From contig JAQBPO010000042.1 in assembly GCA_028287465.1 (NCBI GenBank), positions 124,001 to 188,000 of the forward strand: a stretch of 64,000 nt of DNA, written 5' to 3'. This stretch comes from Fibrobacterota bacterium. GTDB taxonomy: Bacteria; Fibrobacterota; Fibrobacteria; UBA11236. Both the position numbers and the translations under genes were made by a program. A model generated the notes under the pieces. It did no database searches, had not been told where the DNA came from, and saw nothing but the letters and a program-made list of their open reading frames with translations. Of this stretch, positions 36,338 to 45,115 are shown in pieces; the stretch's first letter is position 1; the number at the start of each line of letters is the position of its first letter.

Positions 36338-37510
36338 ATGGGTATCGCGGACGTTACGCAATCGAAAAGCGGGCGGAAGGCGGGCGTCGGGCAGGACCTG
36401 AAAGCCGGGCCCGCCCCGATCGGAAATCGCAAGGAAATCATGACGAAAATCAGCTGGCAGACTTTGGGCATGTTGGGGGCGTTGATCCTGGTATGGGCGG
36501 CGTTCGCGATCACCACGGACGGGGTCTTCCTGAGCCCGCGCAACCTGGCCCTGCTTTCCAGGCAGATGGCCGTTACCGCCATAGCGACCACGGGCATCGT
36601 GCTCCTGATCGTGGCCGGGCAAATCGACCTTTCCACCGGCGCCCTGGCCGGGCTGTGCGGCGCGGTGGCGGCCCTATGCTGCGCCTCCTTCGGCCTGCCC
36701 GTGGCTCCCGCCATCCTCATCGCCCTCGCCCTGGGCGCGGCCCTGGGCTTTTCCCAAGGCCTGGTCGTCTCCCGTTTCGGCGTCCCGCCCTTCATCGTCA
36801 CCCTGGGCGGCATGCTCATCTTCCAGGGGATCCTGCTCGGCCTCACCAAGGGCGTTTCCATCGTCCCGCCGGAAGGCTTCCTCAGGATAGGCCAGGAATT
36901 CCTGCCCAAGTCCGCGACCTGGGCCCTGGGCGCGGCGGGCTCGCTCCTTTGCCTCTGGCAGATCAAGCGCGCCAAGGGATTCTGGATCTGGGGCTTCGCC
37001 GCCGCCATGAGCCTGGCCGTGGCCGCCTTGTTCAACGCCTACCAGGGCCTGCCCCTGCCGGTATTGCTGATGCTCGTGCTCGCCTTCTGCTTCTGGGTGC
37101 TGGCCGAACACACCGCCTTCGGACGCCAACTCTACGCGATAGGAGGCAACCGGGACGCCGCCTTCTATGCGGGCGTCCCCATCAACCGCCGCATCATCGC
37201 GATCTTCACCATCATGGGGGCCGTCTCGGCGTCCGCCGGGATAGTGCTGACCGCCCGGGTGGGCGCGGCCTCGGCGGATGCGGGAAAGATGCTCGAGCTG
37301 GACGCCATCGCCGCCGCCGTCATCGGGGGGACTTCCCTGCTGGGCGGACGGGGCAGCGTATGGGGCGCCATCCTGGGCGCGACCGTCATGGCCTCCCTGG
37401 ACAATGGCATGAGCCTGCTCAATACGGAAGCGTTCTGGCAGCCCATCATCAAGGGCGTGATCCTGGTCGCGGCCGTTACCGCCGACCTGAAGTGGCGGCA
37501 TAAGCGCTGA
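36338..37510 (+). CDS. xylH: D-xylose-type ABC transporter permease
   Basis: A 390-residue inner-membrane permease of the XylH/RbsC type with about ten hydrophobic segments. Family signatures: QIDLSTGALAGL, GVPPFIVTLGGMLIFQGI, AFGRQLYAIGGNRDAAFYAGVPI (the EAA-like coupling region) and AVIGGTSLLGGRGSVWGAILGA. It forms the channel for pentose import with XylG. The ATG lies two bases after the xylG stop. A second in-frame ATG at 36440 with AAGGA upstream would remove a polar 34-residue N-terminus; the longer form resembles E. coli XylH better. Confidence 0.92.
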   Translation: MGIADVTQSKSGRKAGVGQDLKAGPAPIGNRKEIMTKISWQTLGMLGALILVWAAFAITTDGVFLSPRNLALLSRQMAVTAIATTGIVLLIVAGQIDLSTGALAGLCGAVAALCCASFGLPVAPAILIALALGAALGFSQGLVVSRFGVPPFIVTLGGMLIFQGILLGLTKGVSIVPPEGFLRIGQEFLPKSATWALGAAGSLLCLWQIKRAKGFWIWGFAAAMSLAVAALFNAYQGLPLPVLLMLVLAFCFWVLAEHTAFGRQLYAIGGNRDAAFYAGVPINRRIIAIFTIMGAVSASAGIVLTARVGAASADAGKMLELDAIAAAVIGGTSLLGGRGSVWGAILGATVMASLDNGMSLLNTEAFWQPIIKGVILVAAVTADLKWRHKR

Positions 37511-37560
37511 TCGGACCCGGGCGGCCATGACGCCGCGGCCGCGCGGCCCCTACCGGCGCC

Positions 37561-38436
37561 TCAATATTTGTCCGCGTTCAGCTTCTTGTAGGCCACGGGC
37601 GAAAGGCCGATGGCCTTCTTGAAGGCCCGGCTGAAGGCGTGCAGGGATCCGTAACCGCACGCTTGCGCCACTTCCGATACGCTCAATCCGGACCCCAGCA
37701 ACCTCGACAGCGCGCTGTTCATCCTGACTTTCTGGATATAGGTCCCCAGGCTCATGCCCATGCGCTCGCGGAAGAGCATGCGCAGGTGGCTCCGCGAGTA
37801 GGGGAATTTCTTCGCCAGATCGGTCAGCCTCAGGTCCTTGTCGAAGTTGTCCCAGATATAGCGGTTGATCTGATCGATGACGGAAGGGCGCGCCGGGGCG
37901 GCCATGCTTCCCTTCCGGCCATCCTGCCGCATGAACTCGACCAGCACCAGACCGATGACCAGGCTCAGGATGGTCCCGGATTCCCTGGCGCCCGCCGGTT
38001 TGGCCTTTTCAGCGTAGCGCGCGATCGCGCTCGCCAGGTATTCCCCGCAAGTCCCGGACACGGGATAGACCCGGTTGCGCAGGTCCGCAAGGCTTTCCGG
38101 GGCGTTGAGCTCGAAGGTCACGAAAAGCCAGGATATGGAATCAGACCGCACCGAGTGGTAATAATGGAATTGGTGCGGGAAGACCAGCAAGGCCTCCCCG
38201 GGCCGCAGGTCGAAACTGCGGTTGTCCAGCACCACGGAACCTTCCGTCCGCAGGTTGATTATCAGGACGAAACGGTAATGGAAGTCCAGGTCCTGGCCCA
38301 ACCGGCTCGCCTGGGTGCGCTGGAACAGGATGATATTGGTGGGCAGAACCGGACGCGAGGGCAGGATCCCGGTGAAGTAATCGCGCGCTTCCTCCAGGGC
38401 TTCGAGCGATTTTTCGAGGGCATCCGGGGGAACCAT
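37561..38436 (-). CDS. AraC-family transcriptional regulator
   Basis: A 291-residue protein. The N-terminal half is a cupin-like sensing domain (SVVLDNRSFDLRPGEALLVFPHQFHYYHS). The C-terminal 100 residues contain the two helix-turn-helix units (LTDLAKKFPYSRSHLRMLFRERMG and VSEVAQACGYGSLHAFSRAFKKAIG). It is convergent with xylFGH and 50 bp from xylH, so a regulator of sugar transport or use is likely, although it could also serve the neighbouring secretion locus. ATG 38436 is chosen; TTG 38445 is better spaced from GGAAAGG and is a real alternative. Three phased ATGTTCC repeats lie upstream. Confidence 0.85.
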   Translation of the reverse strand: MVPPDALEKSLEALEEARDYFTGILPSRPVLPTNIILFQRTQASRLGQDLDFHYRFVLIINLRTEGSVVLDNRSFDLRPGEALLVFPHQFHYYHSVRSDSISWLFVTFELNAPESLADLRNRVYPVSGTCGEYLASAIARYAEKAKPAGARESGTILSLVIGLVLVEFMRQDGRKGSMAAPARPSVIDQINRYIWDNFDKDLRLTDLAKKFPYSRSHLRMLFRERMGMSLGTYIQKVRMNSALSRLLGSGLSVSEVAQACGYGSLHAFSRAFKKAIGLSPVAYKKLNADKY

Positions 38437-38495
38437 ACTTCGCAATTTAGAACCTTTCCGCGCGGGTTTCCCGGTAACCAAATCCGGGCGGCCTT

Positions 38496-38524
38496 ATGTT
38501 CCTTGAATGTTCCCCGAATGTTCC
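38496..38524. promoter_or_regulatory. Three ATGTTCC repeats at exact 11-bp spacing
   Basis: Copies start at 38496, 38507 and 38518, one helical turn apart; the last two are part of an 11-bp tandem GAATGTTCCCC. They lie 60-90 bp upstream of the AraC-family gene (minus strand), so are candidate iterated binding sites for its control. Confidence 0.4.
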
Positions 38525-38581
38525 CCGAAGGCCACGGAAGCGGATTTTCCCGCTTGGAGGACGGCGAACCTCGTCCCGCCC

Positions 38582-38643
38582 GTAACCGGCCGCCCAATCC
38601 GGCAGCAGAGCCGGGCCTCCCTCGCCGGCCGCATGAATAGATT
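38582..38643 (+). promoter_or_regulatory. GTAACC-box promoter (site E) before the 38668 gene
   Basis: GTAACC, 8 bp, AATCCGGC, and a -10-like TAGATT 56 bp after the G of GTAACC. The layout matches four other sites in the secretion locus. Confidence 0.6.
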
Positions 38644-38667
38644 CCTGCTTGCGGAGGTACGGACCCT

Positions 38668-39429
38668 ATGATCAATACCAGGAATTCATCCGTCGATAAA
38701 CCGCGTTCCGCGCCGGCTTCGAAGCCGTCGGCGGACAAGGCGGGAGAGCCCGCCCGGAAATCCCCGGGCGGACCGGGAACGCCCACGCCCACGTCCAACC
38801 AGGCCGCGGCCCTGATATCGGTTCCCGGGAAGATCGCCCCGAAAACGGCCGCCGCGGCCGCTTCCGCCCTTTCCGCCGCCGCTCCCCAATCCAAGAACGC
38901 GAAGGCCAGGGAAACGGGCACGGGCCAGTCCAGATCGTCCGCCCGGCGCGAGGCGCATACCGGCCATGCCATGGTGATGCCCAATGGCCGTGAACGCGGC
39001 GGAGGGGGCGGAGGTTCCGGTGGAGGGTTCGGGTCCCAACGGGATGGCCAGCATCAGGACATGCATGAGTGGATGCCTTTCTCCGCCCAACAATCGCGGA
39101 TCACCCGTACCACCGTCCCGCACCACCTGTCCCTGCCCAAAACCGGTTTGCATGCCTTCAACGGGAGCGCGCTCAAGACGACGGTCCTTTCCATGTTCGG
39201 CAAGCTCTATATGGAAGTCCTGCCTTCCATCTTCAGGAGGACCCCGCAAGAGGTCACCCGTCTCAACCGGGATATCAAGAAGGATGCGGTCCATCGTTCC
39301 GAGGAGAAGAAGCTGGCGCGGAACCAGGCCCGGCGCGAAAGCGGCCGGGACGCGCAGGTCCAGGCGGCCTCGATGGAACCCAGGCGGGTGCTCGCGGGCG
39401 ATTTGACCCAGGCCTTCGCGAACGCCTGA
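38668..39429 (+). CDS. Unrecognised protein, candidate type III substrate
   Basis: A 253-residue protein with no family I recognise. The first 95 residues are rich in Ser, Ala, Pro and Thr and look disordered, as type III secretion signals usually do. Residues about 109-122 are a Gly-rich linker. Residues about 145-200 (HHLSLPKTGLHAFNG; LSMFGKLYMEVLPSIF) may fold. The C-terminus is a charged helix rich in Lys, Arg, Glu and Gln. There is no Sec signal or membrane segment. GGAGG precedes the ATG, and the gene has its own GTAACC-box promoter like the secretion operons. That makes an effector, translocator-like or accessory protein plausible; the claim rests on context only. Confidence 0.6.
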   Translation: MINTRNSSVDKPRSAPASKPSADKAGEPARKSPGGPGTPTPTSNQAAALISVPGKIAPKTAAAAASALSAAAPQSKNAKARETGTGQSRSSARREAHTGHAMVMPNGRERGGGGGGSGGGFGSQRDGQHQDMHEWMPFSAQQSRITRTTVPHHLSLPKTGLHAFNGSALKTTVLSMFGKLYMEVLPSIFRRTPQEVTRLNRDIKKDAVHRSEEKKLARNQARRESGRDAQVQAASMEPRRVLAGDLTQAFANA

Positions 39430-39481
39430 GCCTCACGCGCCCCGGCGGCGCCATGTCGCGCTTACCCTCCGCGGCGCGGAT

Positions 39482-40549
39482 TCAGCAGCGCGCCGAATCC
39501 AGGTAGAACAAGCCCGGCTTCAATCCCGGCCGCGGATCCTCTCCATAGCATACCAGGAAATGATGGGTGACGCTGGCGCGATGGGGAATGGCGTCCAGGG
39601 CGTACCGCAGCCCGTCCTTCGCATCGAGCCCCAAGGCCATGAATCCGAAATCCGATCCGCGGTATTCCCGCCGCATGCCTTCGAGAAGGGACGCGAAGAT
39701 CCCCGGATCGTTCCTCTCGGTCACCAGGCAATGCAGGAAAAGGGGCCGGTCATTAGCCGGAGCGGGCGCGCCTCCCGCCTTCGGATCCTCCCGGCCGCCC
39801 AGGTAATGCGTCGCCTTGAAGGCCTGCTGATCCCACGTTCCCGCCATTCCCGCCAGGCGCCCGTGATCGAAGGCGAGGAAGAAATCGCCGATCGCGAGGC
39901 CCAGGTAATAAGGGTCGGCCAGCCGATCGAATTCGTATAAGGGATAGAACTGCTTTTTGGGCGCCCAATGGGAGAAGAAGGCCTGCATGGCCGGGATATC
40001 GGAGATCGTCGCGCGCCTCACCTCCCGGCCGGGCCCGGAGAGGACGGGGATCGAGGCGTCACGCGCGGGAACCGGTACGGTGATGAACGCATGGTCGCCA
40101 TAGGGAAGGTAGGCGGGAAGGCCGCCCCGTCCGGAGGTGAAAGCCCCCAAGGCCACGTTATTGTCGATGCAGACCTGGGTCTGGGCGAAGCCGTCCTGGT
40201 GCAGGGCGTATTCCCTGACGAACCGGTAGGACCTGCTCAGGAGCATCCCCCCGCGGTATTCCGGCGAGAAATACACGTCGAGGAGATGGGGCACGCGCCG
40301 GAGGGCGCCGTTCACGTAAGCCTGCCGATAGGCCACCGAGGCATAGGCGGCCAGGCGGCCGTCGCGCTCGGTATCCCGGGCCACGATGATCTTCCAGTCC
40401 GTTCCGCGCACGTCCATGATGCGGAAGATGTCCTCATCCCGATCCAACGCGAAGGCCGGCATGGCGAATCCCCGGGTGGATTCCGTCAAAAGGCGGGAGA
40501 GTTCCGGGGCATCCTCCCTGTCCGCGAAACCGATCTGCAGCCGGGCCAT
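39482..40549 (-). CDS. GNAT-like acetyltransferase domain protein
   Basis: A 355-residue soluble protein that fits a GNAT-type N-acyltransferase in its first half: IGFADREDAPELSRLL, then WKIIVARD and an AYASVAYRQAYVNG strand, a VYFSPEYRGGMLLSRSYR helix near the acyl-CoA loop, and VCIDNNVALGAF. The second half (VRRATISDIPAMQAFFS...) may be a second GNAT-like domain. Substrate unknown. It is the last gene of the sctC-sctD operon, 15 bp after the small helical gene, so it is probably made together with the secretin and could modify a secretion component or substrate; this is inference. Confidence 0.62.
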   Translation of the reverse strand: MARLQIGFADREDAPELSRLLTESTRGFAMPAFALDRDEDIFRIMDVRGTDWKIIVARDTERDGRLAAYASVAYRQAYVNGALRRVPHLLDVYFSPEYRGGMLLSRSYRFVREYALHQDGFAQTQVCIDNNVALGAFTSGRGGLPAYLPYGDHAFITVPVPARDASIPVLSGPGREVRRATISDIPAMQAFFSHWAPKKQFYPLYEFDRLADPYYLGLAIGDFFLAFDHGRLAGMAGTWDQQAFKATHYLGGREDPKAGGAPAPANDRPLFLHCLVTERNDPGIFASLLEGMRREYRGSDFGFMALGLDAKDGLRYALDAIPHRASVTHHFLVCYGEDPRPGLKPGLFYLDSARC

Positions 40550-40564
40550 GGCGATCGCGTCCCG

Positions 40565-40801
40565 TTATTTCTCGTGCAGGCGGAGGCGGATTTCCTCGGC
40601 CAGTTCGCCCGCGGCCTCGGCCGATTTCTGCAGGTCCCGCCATTGCAGGTAATGCTCCATGGAGAGCCCGTCGCGGGTATGGCGCTCCACGGCCGCCACG
40701 AAGTCCCGGAGGCTGCGCTGGAAATCCCGGAGGAAGGCGCCGTCGTGGTCGTCGCGGAGGGATTTCTCGAGTTCGGTTTCCAGGGCGGGATGGTCGTTCA
40801 T
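40565..40801 (-). CDS. YscE/PscE-like small helical protein (needle co-chaperone candidate)
   Basis: A 78-residue, almost entirely helical, charged protein. Its start overlaps the sctD stop as ATGA. In Yersinia the gene directly after yscD is yscE, a short two-helix protein that pairs with the TPR protein YscG to hold the needle subunit. Length, composition (SLRDFVAAVERHTRDGLSME; LQKSAEAAGELAEEIR) and position all fit, but sequence similarity at this length is weak. A YscG-like TPR gene and an SctF needle gene are both present in the locus. Confidence 0.55.
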   Translation of the reverse strand: MNDHPALETELEKSLRDDHDGAFLRDFQRSLRDFVAAVERHTRDGLSMEHYLQWRDLQKSAEAAGELAEEIRLRLHEK

Positions 40802-42201
40802 GGGGATCCTTTTTTCAAGAAGTAATTCTGTTCCACGTTGCCCAGGGTCAGCACGATGCGATCCTTCTGGATCGACTTCACCGTGAGGCCGCTGGCAAGC
40901 TTGGCGCCTTCGAAAAATTTCCGGCGGTTGCGCAGGGTGATGTAGCTGAGCTCGCCGACGGTCACCCCGACCAGCTGGGAGTCCAGTTCCCTTGACGCGG
41001 CGTTCAAGCGCATGAGGGCGGGGGAGAGCCGATCGGTCCAGCGTTCCTCAAGGTCCATGCCGAACTGGGAGCGGAAGGTGGCGCGGACGGTGTTCCAGGC
41101 GTACATCTCGGCATTGTCCATCTGGTTCTTCACGAGCACGCCGGTCAGGCGCCCGCGGTTCACTTCCAGGCGGATCTTATGATCGAGGACCTTGGCGGCC
41201 AGCATCCGCGTGACGAAGGGGATCACGGTACCGGTCGCGTGGAAATGCTCTTCGACTTCCGTCTCCGATTGCACGCCCTGGCGCACGGCCTCGGTGAGTT
41301 CCTTGATTTGGCGGGGATTGTCGCAGATGCCCGTGATGACGGCCTTTCCCATCGGCCCCACTTCCACCGGGAGCTCCAACTGGTACAGGTCCAGGACCCC
41401 TTGGATGGACGCCCTCGTTTCCTCGGCGGATACGATCCGGGTCTTTACCGGGGGCGTGAAGCCCTTCACCCGCCCGAGCAGGGCTTCCCGTTGGGCTTCC
41501 GTCTCCAGGAATCCCTTCAACAGGTATCCCCCTTCGACGGGCGCCACGCTGATCTCGGCCAGATTGAGCTCGGTCAGGATGCCGCGCAAGGCCTGGGCGG
41601 GATCGACCGCCCGCCTCAGGTGTTGCCAGGCGTACCACGCGCCGGCCCCGAGCGCGAGGAGCAACGCGGCGGCCAGGACGGGAACCCGCATCCGCTTCCA
41701 GGCGCCGAGGGGCCGTACCCGCGATGCGGCGGGGTCCTCCAACGTCCCGATCGCGGCGGACGGCTCCGGTTCCGATATCGGAGCCGGGGGTTCCGGCCAG
41801 GGCCGGTCCGCGTGTCCGATGGCGAAACGGGTGGAGCCGACCTCGACCGGTTGGTACAGGTCCAGGGTCTGCGCGGGGGCCGCCATGGGGCTGCCGTCGA
41901 CCGAGGCCTTGACCGCCCCGGTGGTCTCCAGCAAGGGTACCGGGCCGGTTACGTCGATCACGGCACGCCCCCCCAGGAAGGCGTCGTCCAGGAAGATGAA
42001 ATCGCATTCTTCGTCCTGGCCCAGGGAATAACGCCCGGGGGCAAGGTGCATTTCCGCGCCGGCATGCCTGCCGCCCAGGACCTTAAGGATGTATCCGGCG
42101 GAAACCGGCCGGCCATCCGGGGCCTGGGACGCTATTCCCTTCTCAGGGGCGCTCCCGTCTTTCGCTTCGTCCACCATTGAACCGCTTTCCTTCTCGTCCA
42201 T
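40798..42201 (-). CDS. sctD: Type III secretion inner-membrane ring protein SctD
   Basis: A 467-residue bitopic protein. Residues about 30-125 are an FHA-like domain (YILKVLGGRHAGAEMHLAPG, YSLGQDEECDFIFLDD). One membrane helix (VPVLAAALLLALGAGAWYAW) follows near 170-190. The periplasmic part contains ring-building modules with the YscD pattern (LRGILTELNLAEISVAPVEGG, YLLKGFLETEAQREALLGRV). With SctJ it forms the inner-membrane rings and contacts the secretin; the cytosolic FHA domain binds the sorting platform through SctK. It lies 9 bp after sctC, in the same operon. Confidence 0.88.
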   Translation of the reverse strand: MDEKESGSMVDEAKDGSAPEKGIASQAPDGRPVSAGYILKVLGGRHAGAEMHLAPGRYSLGQDEECDFIFLDDAFLGGRAVIDVTGPVPLLETTGAVKASVDGSPMAAPAQTLDLYQPVEVGSTRFAIGHADRPWPEPPAPISEPEPSAAIGTLEDPAASRVRPLGAWKRMRVPVLAAALLLALGAGAWYAWQHLRRAVDPAQALRGILTELNLAEISVAPVEGGYLLKGFLETEAQREALLGRVKGFTPPVKTRIVSAEETRASIQGVLDLYQLELPVEVGPMGKAVITGICDNPRQIKELTEAVRQGVQSETEVEEHFHATGTVIPFVTRMLAAKVLDHKIRLEVNRGRLTGVLVKNQMDNAEMYAWNTVRATFRSQFGMDLEERWTDRLSPALMRLNAASRELDSQLVGVTVGELSYITLRNRRKFFEGAKLASGLTVKSIQKDRIVLTLGNVEQNYFLKKGSP

Positions 42202-42210
42202 GTCCTCGCC

Positions 42211-43974
42211 TCAGTCCTGGTCCGGGATCCGGTACTTCTGGAACTGCCTTTCCTTGTCGTCCGATTCGAACATCAATCCGGCTTCGCCTGGAGTCTGGAT
42301 GATGCGGGGCGTAATCATGAATACGCGTTCGATCCTCGCTTTCACCCGGGTGTTCTTCCTGAACAGGAAACCGATGACGGGAATGCTCCCCAGCCAGGGG
42401 ACCTGATAGGAGGTATTCGACTCCTCCGTGCGGACGAACCCGCCCAGGAGCAGGCTCTCCCCGTCGCCCACCACGGCCTGGGTGTTGATGACGCTGGTGT
42501 TCACGGTCGGGATCGCGTCCACGCTCGTCTCCCTCGAGGGTGAACCGTCTTCGATCTCGACGACCAGGCGGATGGATTTCTCCCCTTCGTCCTCGACGAT
42601 ATGGGGCGTGACCCGCAGGACCGTGCCGGATTCGATGCGGAACAGGTTGGCGTCCCGTTCGCCGGAGACGCGCACGTGGAAGGTCTCCGTATGCGCGATG
42701 TTGGCGCGCAGGTTGTCGAAGGTGAGGACGGCGGGGCGCGAAGCGATCTTGGCCTTGCCGATCTTCTCGAGCAGGCGCACCCGCGCCATCAGGACGCTTC
42801 CGGCCTTTCCCACCAGGGTGGAAAAGGTGTACCCATCGAGCAGGGCAGGCGGCGCCGGGACCGGGGTCCCCGTCTGGCCGGGCTTGGGGCCTCCGCTCAG
42901 ATCGGAAAAGGTCTGGCCGTGGAGGTTGTTGAAATCCGACCCGCCGCTATGCGTGGTATTCGTCTGCTGCCATTCCACCCCGATGTCGCGGACGCTGGCA
43001 TCGGAGATGTCGATGATGGTGGCGCTCAATTCCACCAGGCCCGCGGGCACGTCCAGGGAATTCACCAGGGAGAGGTACCGTTGCAGGTTCTCCTTGGTGT
43101 CCTTGATGATGACGGAATTGGTGCGGCTGTCGGCCAGGATTCCGGTGCGGCCCTTGGTAAGGCCCTGATTCAGGACCATCGGCAGGAGCTGGTCGGGGCG
43201 ATCCTCGGATTTGGGCGAAAGCCCGCGCAAGGCGGCGGAGGCTTCCGCGGCCATCCAGGGAGGGCGGATGGGAAGGGGATCCTTGTTGATGATGCCGTTC
43301 AACAGGCTCGCGATGCCGGGAACCGTCATCTGCTTGCCGGCTTCCTGGCTGAAGGTCACGTCCGCGGCCCAGGCGTAACGCAAGGGGAATACCTTGACCA
43401 TCTGGCCGTCGGCGAAGGTGGGGGCGTTCTCCATTTCCTTCCCGTCCAGGCGGTTGGCGGTTTCGATCACCAGTTCCACGTAACGCGGGGGGCCGGAAAC
43501 GTAGACTGCGTCGTCGGCGCGCGCCGTGCGCAGAGGGAAGCGCTCGTCCCAGATGCCCATTTCCTTGAGGGTGCCGGCGAGTTTGGTGAAGGTGATGAAT
43601 TGCAGGGACATCACCCGGGTGCGCACGTCGTCCGCCTTGTAGAAGAACAGGCTGGATCCGTCATAGTACCAGGTAAGCCCGTAGGCCTTGGAGATCTTCT
43701 CGATGAACCTGCGGGGTTCCATCCCGTCGAACCGGCCGCTCACCTTGTCGGTGATCTTCCTGCTGATGACGGTGCGGATCCCGTTGTCGGCGCCGAAGTC
43801 CGCAAGCATGTCCCGCAACGCCTCGTCCTGGGCCATGTGGGTATAGGGCTCTTTGCGCCATTTGGGTTCGCCGGCGCGGGCCTCACCATGCATAAGCGTA
43901 ATCGCGATCGCGATGCCCGCCGAAAAGGCCAGGGTGGCCCGGAAAGCCGCTGGTTTAGGATTTTTTGGAGTCAC
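42211..43974 (-). CDS. sctC: Type III secretion outer-membrane secretin SctC
   Basis: A 587-residue secretin. A signal peptide (FRATLAFSAGIAIAITLMHG) is followed by N-domains: YTHMAQDEALRDMLADFGA, YGLTWYYDGSSLFFYKADD, YVSGPPRYVELVIETANRLD. The C-terminal secretin core contains VELSATIIDISDASVRDIGVEW, RPAVLTFDNLRANI, VTPHIVEDEGEKSIRLVVEI and VPWLGSIPVIGFLFR. It forms the outer-membrane channel through which the needle passes. GTG 43974 is chosen: AGAGGGA lies upstream, and the promoter hexamer at 44029-44034 leaves too little leader for the farther GTG at 44010. No pilotin gene was recognised nearby. Confidence 0.93.
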   Translation of the reverse strand: MTPKNPKPAAFRATLAFSAGIAIAITLMHGEARAGEPKWRKEPYTHMAQDEALRDMLADFGADNGIRTVISRKITDKVSGRFDGMEPRRFIEKISKAYGLTWYYDGSSLFFYKADDVRTRVMSLQFITFTKLAGTLKEMGIWDERFPLRTARADDAVYVSGPPRYVELVIETANRLDGKEMENAPTFADGQMVKVFPLRYAWAADVTFSQEAGKQMTVPGIASLLNGIINKDPLPIRPPWMAAEASAALRGLSPKSEDRPDQLLPMVLNQGLTKGRTGILADSRTNSVIIKDTKENLQRYLSLVNSLDVPAGLVELSATIIDISDASVRDIGVEWQQTNTTHSGGSDFNNLHGQTFSDLSGGPKPGQTGTPVPAPPALLDGYTFSTLVGKAGSVLMARVRLLEKIGKAKIASRPAVLTFDNLRANIAHTETFHVRVSGERDANLFRIESGTVLRVTPHIVEDEGEKSIRLVVEIEDGSPSRETSVDAIPTVNTSVINTQAVVGDGESLLLGGFVRTEESNTSYQVPWLGSIPVIGFLFRKNTRVKARIERVFMITPRIIQTPGEAGLMFESDDKERQFQKYRIPDQD

Positions 43975-44028
43975 GTTTCCCTCTTCTGATGGCTGTATCC
44001 AGCGAAGCACCGCTTCCCGGCTTGCTGG

Positions 44029-44089
44029 AATATATACACGGCCCTTTCCGCCATCCCGCGCGCGGCGGGCCTTCTGCGGCGCTGGTTAC
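44029..44089 (-). promoter_or_regulatory. GTAACC-box promoter (site D) of sctC operon
   Basis: On the minus strand: GTAACC (44089-44084), 8 bp, AGAAGGCCCG, and TATATT (44034-44029) starting 55 bp after the G. It is arranged like sites A, B, C and E. Confidence 0.62.
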
Positions 44090-44204
44090 GCGCGCGGCCC
44101 GATTTCCGCCGCGCGTTCGCGATGCTTTCGCGCCCTGGGCGTTCCGGCCGGCGGGGATTGGTTACATCCGCCGTCCATCGTTCCGGGGCGCCGCGCCGCA
44201 AGGT

Positions 44205-44264
44205 GTAACCATGGAGCGAAATCGCCCCGGGACCGCGCTCCCCGCGAGGGCTTTCCGATATAAC
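44205..44264 (+). promoter_or_regulatory. GTAACC-box promoter (site C) of sctJ operon
   Basis: GTAACC, 8 bp, AAATCGCCCCGG, and TATAAC starting 54 bp after the G. Divergent from site D. It implies transcription starting near 44271, which excludes the TTG at 44267 as the sctJ start. The 343-bp gap between sctC and sctJ holds nothing else that I recognise. Confidence 0.62.
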
Positions 44265-44317
44265 CTTTGCAACATCAACGCCGCGCGCCCTATGGAAGGG
44301 ATGCCGGCGGAAAGGAT

Positions 44318-45115
44318 ATGCGAGCCATGCGACACCCATTGATGAAACTCTCCCCTTTGCTCCTCCTGCTCCTGGGCGGCTGCCAGGAAAGCCTGTATTC
44401 GGACCTCGACGAGAAGGACGCCACGGCCATGATGGCCGTCCTGATGGATCAGGGCGTAGGCTGCGGGAAGATCCATTCCAAGGCGGGCTGGGATCTGGCG
44501 GTGGACAAGGCGGACCTGCCCGCGGCCGTGCGGATCCTGGCGCGCGAGGGTTATCCCAAGCATCAATACAAGAACATGGGCGAGATCTTCGGCTCCAAGG
44601 GGCTCATCAGTTCGCCCCAGGAGGACCGCATCCGGTACATCTTCGCCTTGTCCCAGGAAATCGCCGAGACCATCTCGCAGATAGACGGGGTGCTCTCCTC
44701 GCGCGTGCATCTGGTGCTGCCCGAGAACGATCCGCTCAGCGACAGCCTGAAGCTTTCCTCCGCCTCCGTGTTCGTGAAATACCTGCCCTCCTCGGCGGTG
44801 CGGCAGAACGTGACCCAGATAAAGCAGTTGGTCCTCAACGGCGTGGAAGGCCTGACCATGGAAAAGGTTTCCGTGGTGACGGTCCCGGGCACCCAGGTCG
44901 AGGCCGTGGCCGTGCCGGCCATGCGGGTCGCGGGCATGCAGCTCTACAAGAATTCCCTGCTTCCCCTGGCGGGAATCGCCGGCGTGGGTTCCATCGCGCT
45001 CCTGGCCCTCGGTTTCGCCCTGTCCCTGCTCGTCCAACGGCGCCGCGCCCAAGCCATTCCCCCCGTCGGGGCGGCCAAGGCCAAATCCCGTTCCGAGGCG
45101 CTGGCCTCCCTATGA
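44318..45115 (+). CDS. sctJ: Type III secretion inner-ring lipoprotein SctJ
   Basis: A 265-residue lipoprotein: lipobox LLLLGGC, then the conserved opening ESLYSDLDEKDATAMMAVLMDQGV, the RILAREGYPKHQYKNMGEIF and GLISSPQEDRIRYIFALSQEIAETIS blocks, and RVHLVLPENDP followed by ASVFVKY. A C-terminal membrane helix (LPLAGIAGVGSIALLALGFAL) ends in a short basic cytosolic tail. This is the YscJ/PrgK/FliF-like ring component that pairs with SctD. Start at 44318 is chosen because it lies after the inferred transcription start and follows GGAAAGG; ATG 44327 and 44342 are alternatives. It is first gene of the J-to-S operon. Confidence 0.93.
   Translation: MRAMRHPLMKLSPLLLLLLGGCQESLYSDLDEKDATAMMAVLMDQGVGCGKIHSKAGWDLAVDKADLPAAVRILAREGYPKHQYKNMGEIFGSKGLISSPQEDRIRYIFALSQEIAETISQIDGVLSSRVHLVLPENDPLSDSLKLSSASVFVKYLPSSAVRQNVTQIKQLVLNGVEGLTMEKVSVVTVPGTQVEAVAVPAMRVAGMQLYKNSLLPLAGIAGVGSIALLALGFALSLLVQRRRAQAIPPVGAAKAKSRSEALASL

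Noticed and set aside
38686-39294. A 202-codon minus-strand frame opposite the 38668 gene
   Set aside because: The plus-strand gene has GGAGG and promoter site E; the minus frame has neither and is Gly/Arg low-complexity.
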